A stretch of 64,000 nucleotides of DNA from Psychrobacter sp. NG25 (GCF_015234355.1 NZ_JADGMV010000001.1:248001-312000); one strand, 5' to 3'. Positions 37,538 through 47,003 are shown, numbered from the stretch's first letter. Numbers and translations are program-made. The notes: generated by a model from the letters alone, not told the origin.

Positions 37538-39685
37538 ATGCAAACCATTTTACTTGTACCTATTAGTCGCGGTATCGGCCTGACATCAGCAGCGCTCGGT
37601 CTCATTCGTGCGCTCGATTATAACGGCGTTAAAGCCGGTTTTATGAAGCCATTTCTGCAAGATGATACGCTCGATAAGCAAAACAGCCTAGACAGCTCAA
37701 GCGCATTAACCATGCATGCATTTGGTCTGACACCGCCTAAATCTATCAACCGTCAGCGCGTTGAGCGTATGATTGGTGATGGCAATCTTGATGAATTGAT
37801 GGAAGAAGTGATCGAAAACTTCCATAGCATCGGTGATGACCAAGACGTCGTGATTTGTGAAGGTCTAGTACCCACTACTGAAGCCTCTTATGCATCACAA
37901 ATCAACCGTGCTATTGCCCACGCTTTAGATGCCAAAATCATCTTTGTTAGTACGGTCGATACCAAAAACCCAGCCCATTTAGCCGATAAGCTCGATGTGC
38001 ATGCTCGTGAATTTGGCGGTATCGCGCATGAGCGTACTTTAGGCTGCATCTTGATGCGTGTGCATGATGTGCCAAATACCTTTGACACTCAGCCAGTCGC
38101 ACCGGGTGAAGCCATGGTCAGCTTGGATGCTGGCTTTATGCAAGAAGTGCAACGTCTGTCACCACATTTTGATACCGATCGATTCCGCCTAATCGGTGTG
38201 GTACCTTTTAGTGATTCATTGTCAGTGCCCCGTACGTGGGATATCGCTGCAGAGTTGGATGCCACTTGGTTAAATGTCGGTGAAGCAAAGACACGCCGTA
38301 TCAATCATATTAGTTTGACAGCTCGCTCAGTCGCACGCGTTGATGAAGTGTTCAAACGTGGTACGCTCATCGTCGTACCTGGCGATCGTGATGACTTATT
38401 ACTCGCCGCAGCACTGGCCTGTATCAATGGCATTCCACTAGCAGGTCTGGTACTGACTGGTGGTGTCTCGCCCAATTCAACCGTCGCTGAGCTATGGCAA
38501 TCTGCACTCAAAACAGGTATTCCTGTCATGAGTGTTGAAACAGATAGCTTTGAGACCGTACAAAGCTTGATGCACATGAGTGCTGAGATTCCAAACGATG
38601 ATATTGAGCGCGCACAAGAAGTCACACGCTATGTGGCCGCACACTTAAATCTAAGTTGGATTAAAGAATACTTTAGCCATGACCATCAACCGCGCCTATC
38701 GCCTGCCGCTTTCCGTCATCAAGTGGTCAAAAAAGCACAAGCCGCTAAGAAACGCATCGTATTACCAGAAGGTGCTGAGCCACGTACGGTAGAAGCTGCC
38801 TGTATCTGTCAAAGCCGCGGCATCGCTGATTGCGTACTGCTCGCAAAACGCAGCGAAGTGGAACAAGTTGCCAAAAATCGCGACTTAATCTTGCCAGAAG
38901 GCATTGAGATTATGGATCCTGACACGCTTGATATGAACAAATATATCGCTGCTGTGGTTGAGCGTCGTAAAGGCAAAACGACCGAACTGGTCGCTGCTGA
39001 ACAGCTTGAAGATACCGTGTTCTTAGGTACTATCATGCTACAGATGGGTGAAGTGGATGGATTGGTCTCTGGCGCCATACATACCACTGCCAACACCGTA
39101 CGCCCAGCATTCCAGTTAATTAAGACGGCACCGCAGTACTCATTGGTATCTTCTATCTTCTTTATGCTGTTACCTGAGCAAGTCGTGGTGTATGGTGATT
39201 GCGCCATCAACCCTGACCCAACGGCGGAAGAGCTGGCTGAAATCGCTATCCAATCTGCCCAGTCTGCGGCAGCGTTTGGTATCGAACCAAAAGTGGCAAT
39301 GATCAGCTACTCTACTGGCTCATCAGGTACAGGCGCGGATGTCGAAAAAGTTATTCGTGCGACCCAAATCGTTCGTGAACGTGAACCAACACTTGCCGTT
39401 GATGGCCCATTACAGTATGACGCTGCATCGGTCATGAGTGTCGGTAAACAAAAAGCACCTGATTCACCCGTTGCCGGACAAGCCAACGTCTTTATCTTCC
39501 CAGATCTCAATACGGGTAACACCACGTATAAAGCGGTGCAGCGTAGTGCCAACGTCATCAGTGTTGGGCCGATGCTACAAGGTTTGAATAAGCCAGTAAA
39601 CGATTTGTCACGTGGTGCATTGGTCGACGATATTGTCTATACCATCGCACTGACTGCTATTCAAGCGCATAGCGATTTGATTTAA
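37538..39685 (+). CDS. pta: Phosphate acetyltransferase, long form
   Basis: 715 residues, AGGA before the ATG. Converts acetyl-CoA and phosphate to acetyl phosphate. Three parts: an N-terminal P-loop-like DethioB-synthase-type domain (MQTILLVPISRGIGLTSAAL..., residues 1-220), a central DRTGG domain (about 225-345, ending LVLTGG), and the catalytic C-terminal phosphotransacetylase domain (390-712) with RIVLPEGAEPRTVEAA, VDGLVSGAIHTTANTVRPA and SYSTGSSGTG. This three-domain form is the enterobacterial type with allosteric control. Followed by a strong terminator. Confidence 0.97.
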   Translation: MQTILLVPISRGIGLTSAALGLIRALDYNGVKAGFMKPFLQDDTLDKQNSLDSSSALTMHAFGLTPPKSINRQRVERMIGDGNLDELMEEVIENFHSIGDDQDVVICEGLVPTTEASYASQINRAIAHALDAKIIFVSTVDTKNPAHLADKLDVHAREFGGIAHERTLGCILMRVHDVPNTFDTQPVAPGEAMVSLDAGFMQEVQRLSPHFDTDRFRLIGVVPFSDSLSVPRTWDIAAELDATWLNVGEAKTRRINHISLTARSVARVDEVFKRGTLIVVPGDRDDLLLAAALACINGIPLAGLVLTGGVSPNSTVAELWQSALKTGIPVMSVETDSFETVQSLMHMSAEIPNDDIERAQEVTRYVAAHLNLSWIKEYFSHDHQPRLSPAAFRHQVVKKAQAAKKRIVLPEGAEPRTVEAACICQSRGIADCVLLAKRSEVEQVAKNRDLILPEGIEIMDPDTLDMNKYIAAVVERRKGKTTELVAAEQLEDTVFLGTIMLQMGEVDGLVSGAIHTTANTVRPAFQLIKTAPQYSLVSSIFFMLLPEQVVVYGDCAINPDPTAEELAEIAIQSAQSAAAFGIEPKVAMISYSTGSSGTGADVEKVIRATQIVREREPTLAVDGPLQYDAASVMSVGKQKAPDSPVAGQANVFIFPDLNTGNTTYKAVQRSANVISVGPMLQGLNKPVNDLSRGALVDDIVYTIALTAIQAHSDLI

Positions 39686-39750
39686 TCGTCACACTGTTTA
39701 TTGATAAGAAATTTGCTGATTAAAATTTTGGTGATTAGCAATATACAACT

Positions 39751-39785
39751 AAGCCGACTGTCACTATGATAGTCGGCTTTTTATT
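39751..39785 (+). terminator. Terminator after pta
   Basis: Stem AAGCCGACT / AGTCGGCTT with T run, 65 nt after the pta stop. Confidence 0.9.
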
Positions 39786-39907
39786 ACCGTTTTAATGACA
39801 GAAGCTGACCCGCCCACTACAATAGCGCTATCGTTTCTTTTGAATCCACTATCACGTTTTTCTTACCAGCCATTTGACCTATTTATATCTAATATGACCA
39901 ACAATTT

Positions 39908-40840
39908 ATGCTTAATATGACTAACCATAAACAGACTCAACACCCTACACCTGCCATCCGTGCTTATCTTGGTGGCTCATTTGATCCTGTGCATAAAGGT
40001 CATTTGCAAATAGCCATGTACGTCTATCAGCATTTATTACCGCTAGCGAAGCAGCAACAGCGCGAGCTGCATGTGTCATTGTTGCCCAATGCTCGCTCAC
40101 CTTTTAAACAAGAAAGTACCGATCCCAAGCATCGTTTGGCCATGTTAAAACTGGCGACAATTAATACCCCGATACAGATAGATGAGCTTGAGCTTTGGCA
40201 AGCACCACCTATTTATACCATCGATAGCGTGCGCACGTTACGACAACGCTATCCGCATGACCGTTTAATATTCATCATCGGCATGGACAGTGCGCTGAGT
40301 TTGACCAAATGGAAAGAAGGACTTGAGCTGACCGACTATGTCAATCTGTGGATTTTTAATCGTGACAGCCTGTCTGATGTTGATGTTGATGTTGATGTTG
40401 ATGTTGAAAATAACAGTTTTGCCGAAAATACGAAAAATTTAGTAGACGAAAATCACATAGCGCAGGATGTGGCTGAATTGCAGTCACAACTACCGGCGGC
40501 GCTGCAATGTTTGGTAATCGACTCACCGACTGAATTGATAATGCCCAACGCTCAAGCACGGATAAATAACAGCGCTCTACAAAGTAACTATCAAGGTCAC
40601 ATTTATATAGACCCGCGCCCTGTGACAGCCGTATCAAGCACACAAGTACGTCAAAAACTTCAGAAAATTCCTCACGTATTAAATATAAAGCACACTGCCG
40701 AAACGCAAATCACATCTTTGCAACCAATAAATGATATCATGTGCAATACTGAACTTAATCCATTAGCTAAATGGCTAAATCCTGCTGTTTATCAATATAT
40801 TATCGCCCATCAGCTATATTCTGCTGCTCAATTCCGTTAA
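39908..40840 (+). CDS. nadD: Nicotinate-nucleotide adenylyltransferase with repeat insertion
   Basis: 310 residues; an ATG three codons later (39917) is also possible, and neither has a strong ribosome site. NadD joins ATP and nicotinate mononucleotide to deamido-NAD. Nucleotidyltransferase motifs are intact: GGSFDPVHKGH (22-32), FIIGMDSALSLTKW and the C-terminal SSTQVRQKL. The family norm is about 215 residues; here a central insert (about 155-200) starts with a five-fold Asp-Val repeat encoded by a GATGTT microsatellite, and another insert follows the SST motif (about 255-285). The insert sits on the surface between conserved blocks, so the enzyme should still work. rsfS follows, the usual partner gene. 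Confidence 0.92.
   Translation: MLNMTNHKQTQHPTPAIRAYLGGSFDPVHKGHLQIAMYVYQHLLPLAKQQQRELHVSLLPNARSPFKQESTDPKHRLAMLKLATINTPIQIDELELWQAPPIYTIDSVRTLRQRYPHDRLIFIIGMDSALSLTKWKEGLELTDYVNLWIFNRDSLSDVDVDVDVDVENNSFAENTKNLVDENHIAQDVAELQSQLPAALQCLVIDSPTELIMPNAQARINNSALQSNYQGHIYIDPRPVTAVSSTQVRQKLQKIPHVLNIKHTAETQITSLQPINDIMCNTELNPLAKWLNPAVYQYIIAHQLYSAAQFR
40376..40405. repeat. Hexanucleotide microsatellite (GATGTT x 5) inside nadD
   Basis: Five perfect GATGTT units encode Asp-Val x 5. Being a multiple of three, length changes would not shift the frame. Confidence 0.97.
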
Positions 40841-40981
40841 AATCGCCTTATCTTTGTCATTTTGCCCACCATGTCTGTATACGTGACTGGCTACATATGC
40901 TCCGTTGGACAATGACAACCAATGCAAATTGATGATTGACCCTTTTATTTTAAATATTTACGATTCAAGAGATTAAAATTT

Positions 40982-41395
40982 ATGACCAACACCATGACTG
41001 AAGAACGCCTAACAGAATGTTTGACCATTGTACAAAGCGCTCTAGATGATATGAAAGCAAAGAACATCACTGTAATGAATGTAGAAGAGTTGACTGACGT
41101 AACAGAGCGCATCATCATCGCTGATGGTACGTCTAAGCGCCACGTACGCGCAATGGCTGACAGTGTCGGCGCTGAAGCTAAGCAAGCGGGCTTTATGCCA
41201 CTTGGCCGTGAAGGCGGTATCGACTCTGATTGGACGTTGATCGATTTGGGGGCTGTTGTCGTCCATATGATGACGCCACAAGCACGTGAGTTCTATGACT
41301 TAGAAGGCCTATGGTCATCACCTGAGCAATTGGCTGAGCTGGTCGCTGTACCACGTGAAAAGAAAACTGCGGGTCGTCGCAACAAAAACAAATAA
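40982..41395 (+). CDS. rsfS: Ribosomal silencing factor RsfS
   Basis: 137 residues. DUF143/Iojap family: binds uL14 and blocks 30S-50S joining in starvation. Visible core: DMKAKNITVMNVEELTDVTER, then SKRHVRAMADSV, GREGGIDSDWTLIDLGAVVVHMM and FYDLEGLW. The tail is basic (KKTAGRRNKNK). nadD-rsfS order is conserved widely. A terminator follows. Confidence 0.96.
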   Translation: MTNTMTEERLTECLTIVQSALDDMKAKNITVMNVEELTDVTERIIIADGTSKRHVRAMADSVGAEAKQAGFMPLGREGGIDSDWTLIDLGAVVVHMMTPQAREFYDLEGLWSSPEQLAELVAVPREKKTAGRRNKNK

Positions 41396-41440
41396 GACTG
41401 TTGATTACGACAATCGTTCAACATTGAAAAATGTACTACC

Positions 41441-41473
41441 AAAAAGACCAGATGATTATTCTGGTCTTTTTTT
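41441..41473 (+). terminator. Terminator after rsfS
   Basis: Stem AAAAAGACCAGA / TCTGGTCTTTTT with T7 tail. Confidence 0.92.
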
Positions 41474-41475
41474 GT

Positions 41476-41505
41476 GTGACCTCTGAGGTGGCGAACCCGT
41501 ATAAT
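41476..41505 (+). promoter_or_regulatory. Candidate promoter for the MOSC gene
   Basis: GTGACC and TATAAT with an 18-bp spacer, 56 nt before the MOSC start. Confidence 0.45.
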
Positions 41506-41560
41506 AAAATGGATATCAGACAGTCCTCGCCTGCTAATTCTTTGTATATTAGGAAACCTT

Positions 41561-42313
41561 ATGAGCGCAGCATCAGTCACGCCAACAGTTGAGCAAACCC
41601 CAAAAGACTTTAACCAAGACCTGCCGCTACATATTGCCACCCTAACCTGTGTGCGTGCTGGCAAGTCCATGCCATTCACCCGTGAGCAACTGAGTGCCAT
41701 TGACAAAGCGCCAATTAAAGCGCCTGTCGCGGTCAACTTCATGGGCCTCGCCACTGATGAGCAAGCCGATCGCAAACATCATGGTGGCCCGCTAAAAGCG
41801 GTGCATCAACTAGCACCTGCGACTTATGAAAAAATCAATGCAGCGTTCAGCCTAAAAGTACGCGTTGGTACATTGGGCGAAAACCTCACGACCGAAGCCG
41901 TCAATGGTCTGCCTGAAATGACCGAATCTGCCGTATGTATTGGCGACGTTTTTCAGTATGGTGATACTGATACTAGCGATAGTGTCCAGCTACGCATCGT
42001 CCAGCCGCGACGCCCCTGCTACAAGATCAATGATCAGATCGGACAGTTTACCAAAGTGCCAAATATCGCAGCATGGGTCAGCAAACAAGGTATCTCTGGC
42101 TGGTACTTCCAAGTCGTGCATGATGGTCTAATTGATGCGGATTTGCCAGTTTATTTAATTGAGCGTCCCTATCCGTTTGCGACACTTGAGACACTGTGGC
42201 AACTGGCCAATTCTAAAGAGAAATACGATGCTAATGTGATTGAGCCATGGCTCGCGATTGAGTGTTTGGAAGAGAGTTGGAAAAAGGTCTTGGCTAAGAA
42301 GGTTAAGAGTTAA
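41561..42313 (+). CDS. MOSC domain protein (YiiM-like)
   Basis: 250 residues, AGGA before the ATG. The MOSC domain has DRKHHGGPLKAVHQL, GTLGENLTTEAVNGLPE and the conserved cysteine in RRPCYKI; MOSC proteins bind molybdenum cofactor-type ligands and in E. coli YiiM and YcbX give resistance to N-hydroxylated base analogues. The C-terminal part (from about 190) is the 3-alpha-like extension typical of YiiM. Followed by an AT-rich DUF2247 gene 28 bp away. Confidence 0.88.
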   Translation: MSAASVTPTVEQTPKDFNQDLPLHIATLTCVRAGKSMPFTREQLSAIDKAPIKAPVAVNFMGLATDEQADRKHHGGPLKAVHQLAPATYEKINAAFSLKVRVGTLGENLTTEAVNGLPEMTESAVCIGDVFQYGDTDTSDSVQLRIVQPRRPCYKINDQIGQFTKVPNIAAWVSKQGISGWYFQVVHDGLIDADLPVYLIERPYPFATLETLWQLANSKEKYDANVIEPWLAIECLEESWKKVLAKKVKS

Positions 42314-42341
42314 TCAATACTAACTAGAGATTAGAATCATT

Positions 42342-42842
42342 ATGAAAGACCTTAATATTCCCTTTTCTTTTTTACAAGAACATAGCGTTATTTTATCTGC
42401 AGAAGAAATCAGATTTGCTATAGGGTATGAGCTAATCGATTTAAGAGAGTTAGCTGACATTGTTGATAAGTCATTAATTAAGTACCCTAATGATGAGAGC
42501 TTATTAGAATTGGCTCTTAATCTGTTGTTAGACAGTTTTTATATAGATACTGACATCAAACCTATAAGTTTAATATCTAGTGAGGCAGCCTGTAAGCTGA
42601 AATCAGTAAGTAGTAAATGGAGATACATTCTCTTACTTTGGCTCTATGAAAATAGAGAAAATAGTAGTGCTGATTACGATAGAATCAATAAAGTTTATGC
42701 TGACTTTAGTTACCCTGTAGATATGGAAAGATTCATAAGTTATATGCCTGCTCATGGTAATACTGAAAAGCTAGGCTATGACCATATCTTGCATAACTGG
42801 AAGGACTATTTAAATGCTTATAAACATTTAATAGCATCTTAA
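42342..42842 (+). CDS. DUF2247 family protein
   Basis: 166 residues. IPFSFLQEHSVILSAEEIRFAIGYELID at the N-terminus, a central WRYILLLWLYENRENSS and the ending YADFSYPVDMERFISYMP match the DUF2247 family as I remember it. No catalytic residues or membrane segments are obvious. AT-rich with Leu/Ser/Tyr-heavy codon use unlike its neighbours, suggesting recent gain. Some DUF2247 genes sit near toxin genes, so an immunity role is possible; nothing in the neighbourhood supports it directly. Confidence 0.65.
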   Translation: MKDLNIPFSFLQEHSVILSAEEIRFAIGYELIDLRELADIVDKSLIKYPNDESLLELALNLLLDSFYIDTDIKPISLISSEAACKLKSVSSKWRYILLLWLYENRENSSADYDRINKVYADFSYPVDMERFISYMPAHGNTEKLGYDHILHNWKDYLNAYKHLIAS

Positions 42843-42897
42843 ATACTTCAATCTGAACTACCCTTTGGAAAGACATCATTCCTACACAGAGCATTTC

Positions 42898-43773
42898 ATG
42901 GTAAAAAACATCTTCTTAGCATTTGGCCTAACACTTCCCTTGATTGGCTGCGTGACCACGACCTCTCCCGTCGCGACCACTAAGAGCTACATCGTAGATA
43001 GTAAAACCTATCAAGCCACTGGAAAAAGCGAACGTATCAAAACCATTGTGCTGCACTATACGGTTTCAGACAATGACAGATCTATAAAAACACTGACCAC
43101 AGGCAAGGTCAGCGCCCATTATCTTATTTTAGATAATGACGATGATAAAATTTATAATTTAGTACCAGAAAACGAGCGCGCTTGGCATGCCGGTGATGGC
43201 GGCTTTGCAGGTAGAACCATCTTGAACGATACCTCTATCGGCATAGAAATCGTCAATGCAGGGATTGCGCCTGAGTATCAGAATGCCCTAAAAGACGGCA
43301 AGCTGGCATATCATCCTTATGACCATTATGTGGCTTTTGATGAGTTACAGATTAAAAAGGTCGCGGAGCTGGTGCAAGATATCACGGCAAGATATGGCAT
43401 CTCACCAAAGAATATCATCGGTCATTCTGATATGGCACCCTCGCGCAAAATAGACCCCGGTGCCAAGTTCCCTTGGCAGCAGCTGTATAAGCAATATGGC
43501 ATCGGCGCTTGGTATGAGGATGCTGATAAATTTTCTTTTATGGACATAGACGCATTTGCAGCGGCTACGATACCTGAGATTAAGCAGCAGTTTCGTGACT
43601 ATGGCTATCAAATCAATAGCAATGACGAATGGGACAAAGCCAGTCGCGATGTCGTCTATGCGTTTCAGCTGCACTTTCGACCCCGTAATCCAACAGGCGA
43701 AGTAGATTTAGAGACTTATGCTATTTTAAAGGCATTGAATAAGAAGTATGCTGATACCAACGATTTTTATTAG
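42898..43773 (+). CDS. N-acetylmuramoyl-L-alanine amidase, AmiD-like lipoprotein
   Basis: 291 residues from the ATG at 42898; the frame opens 33 nt earlier. Signal sequence with lipobox LIGC (Cys18), so it is probably anchored in the outer membrane facing the periplasm. The Amidase_2 zinc domain has IVLHYTVSDNDRS (His53), AHYLI, the AWHAGDGGF segment and NIIGHSDMAPSRKIDPG with the second His and Asp ligands. The C-terminal 70 residues (VKxx..PEIKQQFRDYGYQIN...DVVYAFQLHFRP) are a PG_binding_1 domain. E. coli AmiD has the same two domains and cuts peptides from murein and muropeptides. Confidence 0.92.
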   Translation: MVKNIFLAFGLTLPLIGCVTTTSPVATTKSYIVDSKTYQATGKSERIKTIVLHYTVSDNDRSIKTLTTGKVSAHYLILDNDDDKIYNLVPENERAWHAGDGGFAGRTILNDTSIGIEIVNAGIAPEYQNALKDGKLAYHPYDHYVAFDELQIKKVAELVQDITARYGISPKNIIGHSDMAPSRKIDPGAKFPWQQLYKQYGIGAWYEDADKFSFMDIDAFAAATIPEIKQQFRDYGYQINSNDEWDKASRDVVYAFQLHFRPRNPTGEVDLETYAILKALNKKYADTNDFY

Positions 43774-43823
43774 CCATTAATAACCAAGAATCTATCCATA
43801 ACAACAATGAAAAAGGAAATACT

Positions 43824-44570
43824 ATGAGCACATTGTTTAGCGTAAATTTGAATAAATTGGCTTTGATCCGTAACTCTCGCGGTACTGACTACCCTAACCT
43901 ATTATACTTCGTGAAGAAGCTGATTGACCTAGGTGTCAAAGGCTTTACCGTACACCCGAGACCCGATGAGCGTCATATCAGATACCAAGATGTCTATGAT
44001 ATCAGTGCATTCTTAAAGGACTATCCAGAGATTGAGTTCAATATCGAAGGCAACCCAAACGAGCAGTTTTTAAAGATTATCCGTGAAGTAAAACCGCATC
44101 AATGTACGCTCGTGCCAGACAGTGATGATCAGCTGACCTCGGATCATGGCTTTGACATTATCAAACATCACGAGTTTTTATCAATATTGAGCAAAGAGCT
44201 GGAAGCGTTCGGTACGCGCTGTGCGGTGTTCATCGACCCTGATATCGAACAAATCAAAGCAGTCATCGAGAGCGATGTACAGACAATCGAGATGTATACC
44301 GAAGAATGGGCGCGCGCTTACAGTAATGGTAAGAGCGATGACAATATTGAATTCGATGAGGTTAAGCAACGCTTTAGCGACTGTATCACCCTAGCCAATC
44401 AAAACGGTATCCGCGTCAATGCGGGTCATGATTTGAATTTGGAAAATTTAGCCGATCTGCTCGCGCTTAGTGATATCGCTGAGGTGTCGATTGGTCATGC
44501 ATTTACGATTGAATCGCTGGAGCAAGGCATGGATAATGTCGTGCGTCAGTATTTAGAGATTTGTGGGTAG
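43824..44570 (+). CDS. pdxJ: Pyridoxine 5'-phosphate synthase, Bacteroidetes-type
   Basis: 248 residues, AAGGA before the ATG. PdxJ condenses DXP and 1-amino-acetone-3-phosphate to pyridoxine phosphate. The protein has VNLNKLALIRNSRGTDYPN instead of the proteobacterial VNIDHIATLRNARG, plus TVHPRPDERHIRYQDVYD, EFNIEGNPNEQF and VTLVPDSD-like (CTLVPDSDDQ) segments, which match the Bacteroidetes-type PdxJ I remember rather than E. coli's. NAGHDLN and IGHAF near the end keep the phosphate site. It is followed by kbl and tdh. A short relic of its 3' end lies beyond tdh. Confidence 0.9.
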   Translation: MSTLFSVNLNKLALIRNSRGTDYPNLLYFVKKLIDLGVKGFTVHPRPDERHIRYQDVYDISAFLKDYPEIEFNIEGNPNEQFLKIIREVKPHQCTLVPDSDDQLTSDHGFDIIKHHEFLSILSKELEAFGTRCAVFIDPDIEQIKAVIESDVQTIEMYTEEWARAYSNGKSDDNIEFDEVKQRFSDCITLANQNGIRVNAGHDLNLENLADLLALSDIAEVSIGHAFTIESLEQGMDNVVRQYLEICG

Positions 44571-44664
44571 TCCGTACTAATAAGTAAATAGTTTGATTCT
44601 ATCAGCAGTCCTAATATCTGCATTATCAATACAAACGCTAATAATATTAAAAAAAGGAATCTTT

Positions 44665-45855
44665 ATGTATCAAGACTTTCAGAAACACCTACAACAAGAA
44701 ATCAGCGACATACGCGCAGCAGGACTGTATAAAAACGAGCGTGTGATCACCTCCCCGCAAGATGCGCTCATCAAGATTGCCGATGGTCGTGAGATGCTTA
44801 ACTTCTGTGCCAATAATTATCTTGGATTGTCTGATCACCCTGAGATTAAAAAGGCGGCTATACAAGCCATTGAAGACTCAGGTTATGGTATGTCATCTGT
44901 GCGTTTTATTTGTGGTACGCAAGATTTGCATAAGCAATTAGAAGCGGCGATTTCTAAGTTTTTTAATACCGAAGATACGATTCTTTATGCGGCTTGTTTC
45001 GATGCCAATGGCGGTGCCTTTGAGCCACTACTGACCGCTGAGGATGCCATTATTTCTGATTCGCTAAATCATGCCTCAATCATTGATGGTGTACGCCTGT
45101 GTAAAGCGGCTCGTTATCGCTATGCCAATGCAGATATGCAAGATTTAGAGACTCAATTACAAGCGGCGCAAGCACAGCGTTTTCGTTTGATTGTCACTGA
45201 CGGTGTGTTTTCAATGGATGGTAACGTAGCGCCAATGGATGAGATTTATGCGTTGGCACAAAAATATGATGCCATGGTCATGATTGACGAGTCACATTCA
45301 GCAGGCGTGGTCGGTCGCACTGGCGGCGGCGTGACTGAATTGTTTGATCTACGTGGAGATATTGAGCTAATCACTGGTACTTTGGGCAAGGCATTTGGCG
45401 GTGCTATTGGCGGCTTTACCACGGGTAAAAAAGAAATCGTTGAGATGTTGCGACAGCGCTCACGCCCGTATCTGTTTTCAAACTCCATTCCTCCTATGGT
45501 AGCTGCCGCTGGGGTAAAAGCGTTTGAGATGCTCTCGCAAGACAATACCCTACAAGATAAATTGCATGAAAATACCGCGTATTTTGTTAAAAAAATGCAA
45601 GACGCGGGCTTCGATATCAAGCCCACCGAATCGGCAATTTGTGCGGTGATGCTTTATGACGCCAATGTCTCGCAGCAAATGGCAGATGCACTGCTTGAAG
45701 AAGGCATTTATGTGATTGGCTTCTTCTACCCTGTCGTACCCAAAAACGAAGCTCGCATTCGTGTCCAGCTCTCTGCCGCCCATACTCGCGAGCAGCTAGA
45801 CCAGTGTATCGCCGCCTTTATCAAAGTTGCTAAGCAAATGAAAGTGATTGATTAA
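44665..45855 (+). CDS. kbl: Glycine C-acetyltransferase (2-amino-3-ketobutyrate CoA ligase)
   Basis: 396 residues from the ATG at 44665 (AAGGA at good spacing; the upstream part of the frame is leader). A PLP alpha-oxoamine synthase: K242 in TGTLGKAFGG holds PLP, with SLNHASIIDGVR and DESHSAGVVGRTG upstream, and FSNSIPP after it. It cleaves 2-amino-3-oxobutyrate with CoA to glycine and acetyl-CoA, completing threonine breakdown started by Tdh. Length matches E. coli Kbl (398). tdh follows 63 bp later. Confidence 0.96.
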   Translation: MYQDFQKHLQQEISDIRAAGLYKNERVITSPQDALIKIADGREMLNFCANNYLGLSDHPEIKKAAIQAIEDSGYGMSSVRFICGTQDLHKQLEAAISKFFNTEDTILYAACFDANGGAFEPLLTAEDAIISDSLNHASIIDGVRLCKAARYRYANADMQDLETQLQAAQAQRFRLIVTDGVFSMDGNVAPMDEIYALAQKYDAMVMIDESHSAGVVGRTGGGVTELFDLRGDIELITGTLGKAFGGAIGGFTTGKKEIVEMLRQRSRPYLFSNSIPPMVAAAGVKAFEMLSQDNTLQDKLHENTAYFVKKMQDAGFDIKPTESAICAVMLYDANVSQQMADALLEEGIYVIGFFYPVVPKNEARIRVQLSAAHTREQLDQCIAAFIKVAKQMKVID

Positions 45856-45918
45856 ATGTCGTTCGGTATTGATCTAAATTCAAACATTAAGCACAACACC
45901 GTTAAATAAGAGAAAAGT

Positions 45919-46944
45919 ATGAAAGCACTGGTTAAAGCCCATGCCAAAAAAGGCATCTGGATGCAAGACATGCCAGAACCTACGGTTGGCATCAATGACG
46001 TTAAAATTAAAATTAAAAAAACCGCTATTTGTGGTACAGATTTGCACATTTATAAGTGGGATGAGTGGTCAGAAAGAACCATCAAGACGCCGATGATCAT
46101 CGGACACGAATACGTTGGTATCATTAGCGAAATGGGCGATGGTGTAAAGCATTTTGAAGTGGGTGATCGAGTCACAGGTGAAGGTCATATCGCTTGCGGG
46201 CATTGCCGTAACTGCCGCCGTGGTAAGCTCCATGTGTGCGAAAACACCATCGGCGTGGGCGTTGACCGCGATGGCGCATTTGCCGAATATTTGGTGATAC
46301 CTGCCGACAATGTCATCAAACTCGATGAGCGTATCAGCGATGAGATGGCAGCTATCATGGACCCCTTTGGCAATGCCACGCATACTGCCCTTTCATTTCC
46401 TGTCCTTGGTGAGGATGTACTGATTACGGGTGCGGGACTGATTGGTTCTATGGCAACAGCGATTTGCCGCTTCGCAGGGGCGCGTAATATCGTGGTCAGC
46501 GATATCAGCGATTATCGCCTAGAGCTTGCCAAAAAAATGGGCGCGACGATGACCATCAACCCAGCCAAAGGTGAAACCATCGAAGGCGCCATTGCTGAGT
46601 TAAAAATGCACGGCTTTGATATTGGGCTTGAGATGTCAGGCTCGCCTCAGGCTTTTGACTCAATGATTAGTAATATGTATAACGGCTCTAAAATTGCGCT
46701 CTTGGGCATTTTGCCTAACACCACTACGGTGGATTGGAGCAAGATTATTTTTAAGGCGTTAACCCTAAAAGGTATTTATGGTCGTGAGATGTGGGAGACG
46801 TGGTATCAGATGGAGCAAATGCTGATTAGCGGTATTGATTTGACACCAATCATTACCCATCGCATGCACATTGATGACTTTCAAGAAGGCTTTGATATCA
46901 TGGAAAGTGGGCAATGCGGCAAGGTGATTTTAAGCTGGGATTGA
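45919..46944 (+). CDS. tdh: L-threonine 3-dehydrogenase
   Basis: 341 residues. Zinc alcohol dehydrogenase fold: catalytic C38 ([10 protein letters not shown]) and H63-E64 (IIGHEYVG), structural zinc C93, C96, C99, C107 ([15 protein letters not shown]) and the NAD-binding [13 protein letters not shown]. The signature [11 protein letters not shown] is threonine dehydrogenase. It oxidises threonine to 2-amino-3-oxobutyrate for Kbl. AGAGA-type ribosome site. The stop overlaps the start of the pdxJ relic. A terminator follows. Confidence 0.97.
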   Translation: MKALVKAHAKKGIWMQDMPEPTVGINDVKIKIKKTAICGTDLHIYKWDEWSERTIKTPMIIGHEYVGIISEMGDGVKHFEVGDRVTGEGHIACGHCRNCRRGKLHVCENTIGVGVDRDGAFAEYLVIPADNVIKLDERISDEMAAIMDPFGNATHTALSFPVLGEDVLITGAGLIGSMATAICRFAGARNIVVSDISDYRLELAKKMGATMTINPAKGETIEGAIAELKMHGFDIGLEMSGSPQAFDSMISNMYNGSKIALLGILPNTTTVDWSKIIFKALTLKGIYGREMWETWYQMEQMLISGIDLTPIITHRMHIDDFQEGFDIMESGQCGKVILSWD

Positions 46945-46981
46945 TAACGTGGTGCGTCAGTACTTGAGAAGTCGTGGTGAG
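46940..46981 (+). pseudogene. Relic of the pdxJ 3' end after tdh
   Basis: Reading ATT GAT AAC GTG GTG CGT CAG TAC TTG gives [14 protein letters not shown], very close to the PdxJ C-terminus [13 protein letters not shown] (44529-44570); DNA identity is high over about 30 bases. It overlaps the tdh stop in another frame and has no start, so it is not a gene. It looks like a leftover of duplication or of an older gene order (for example tandem pdxJ-kbl-tdh units that collapsed). Confidence 0.7.
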
Positions 46982-47003
46982 GGTTTAAATTGTCACGACT
47001 GAT

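Noticed and set aside
39841-39860. GAATCCACTATCA near nadD, like one end of a Correia element
   Set aside because: No interior or opposite end found nearby.
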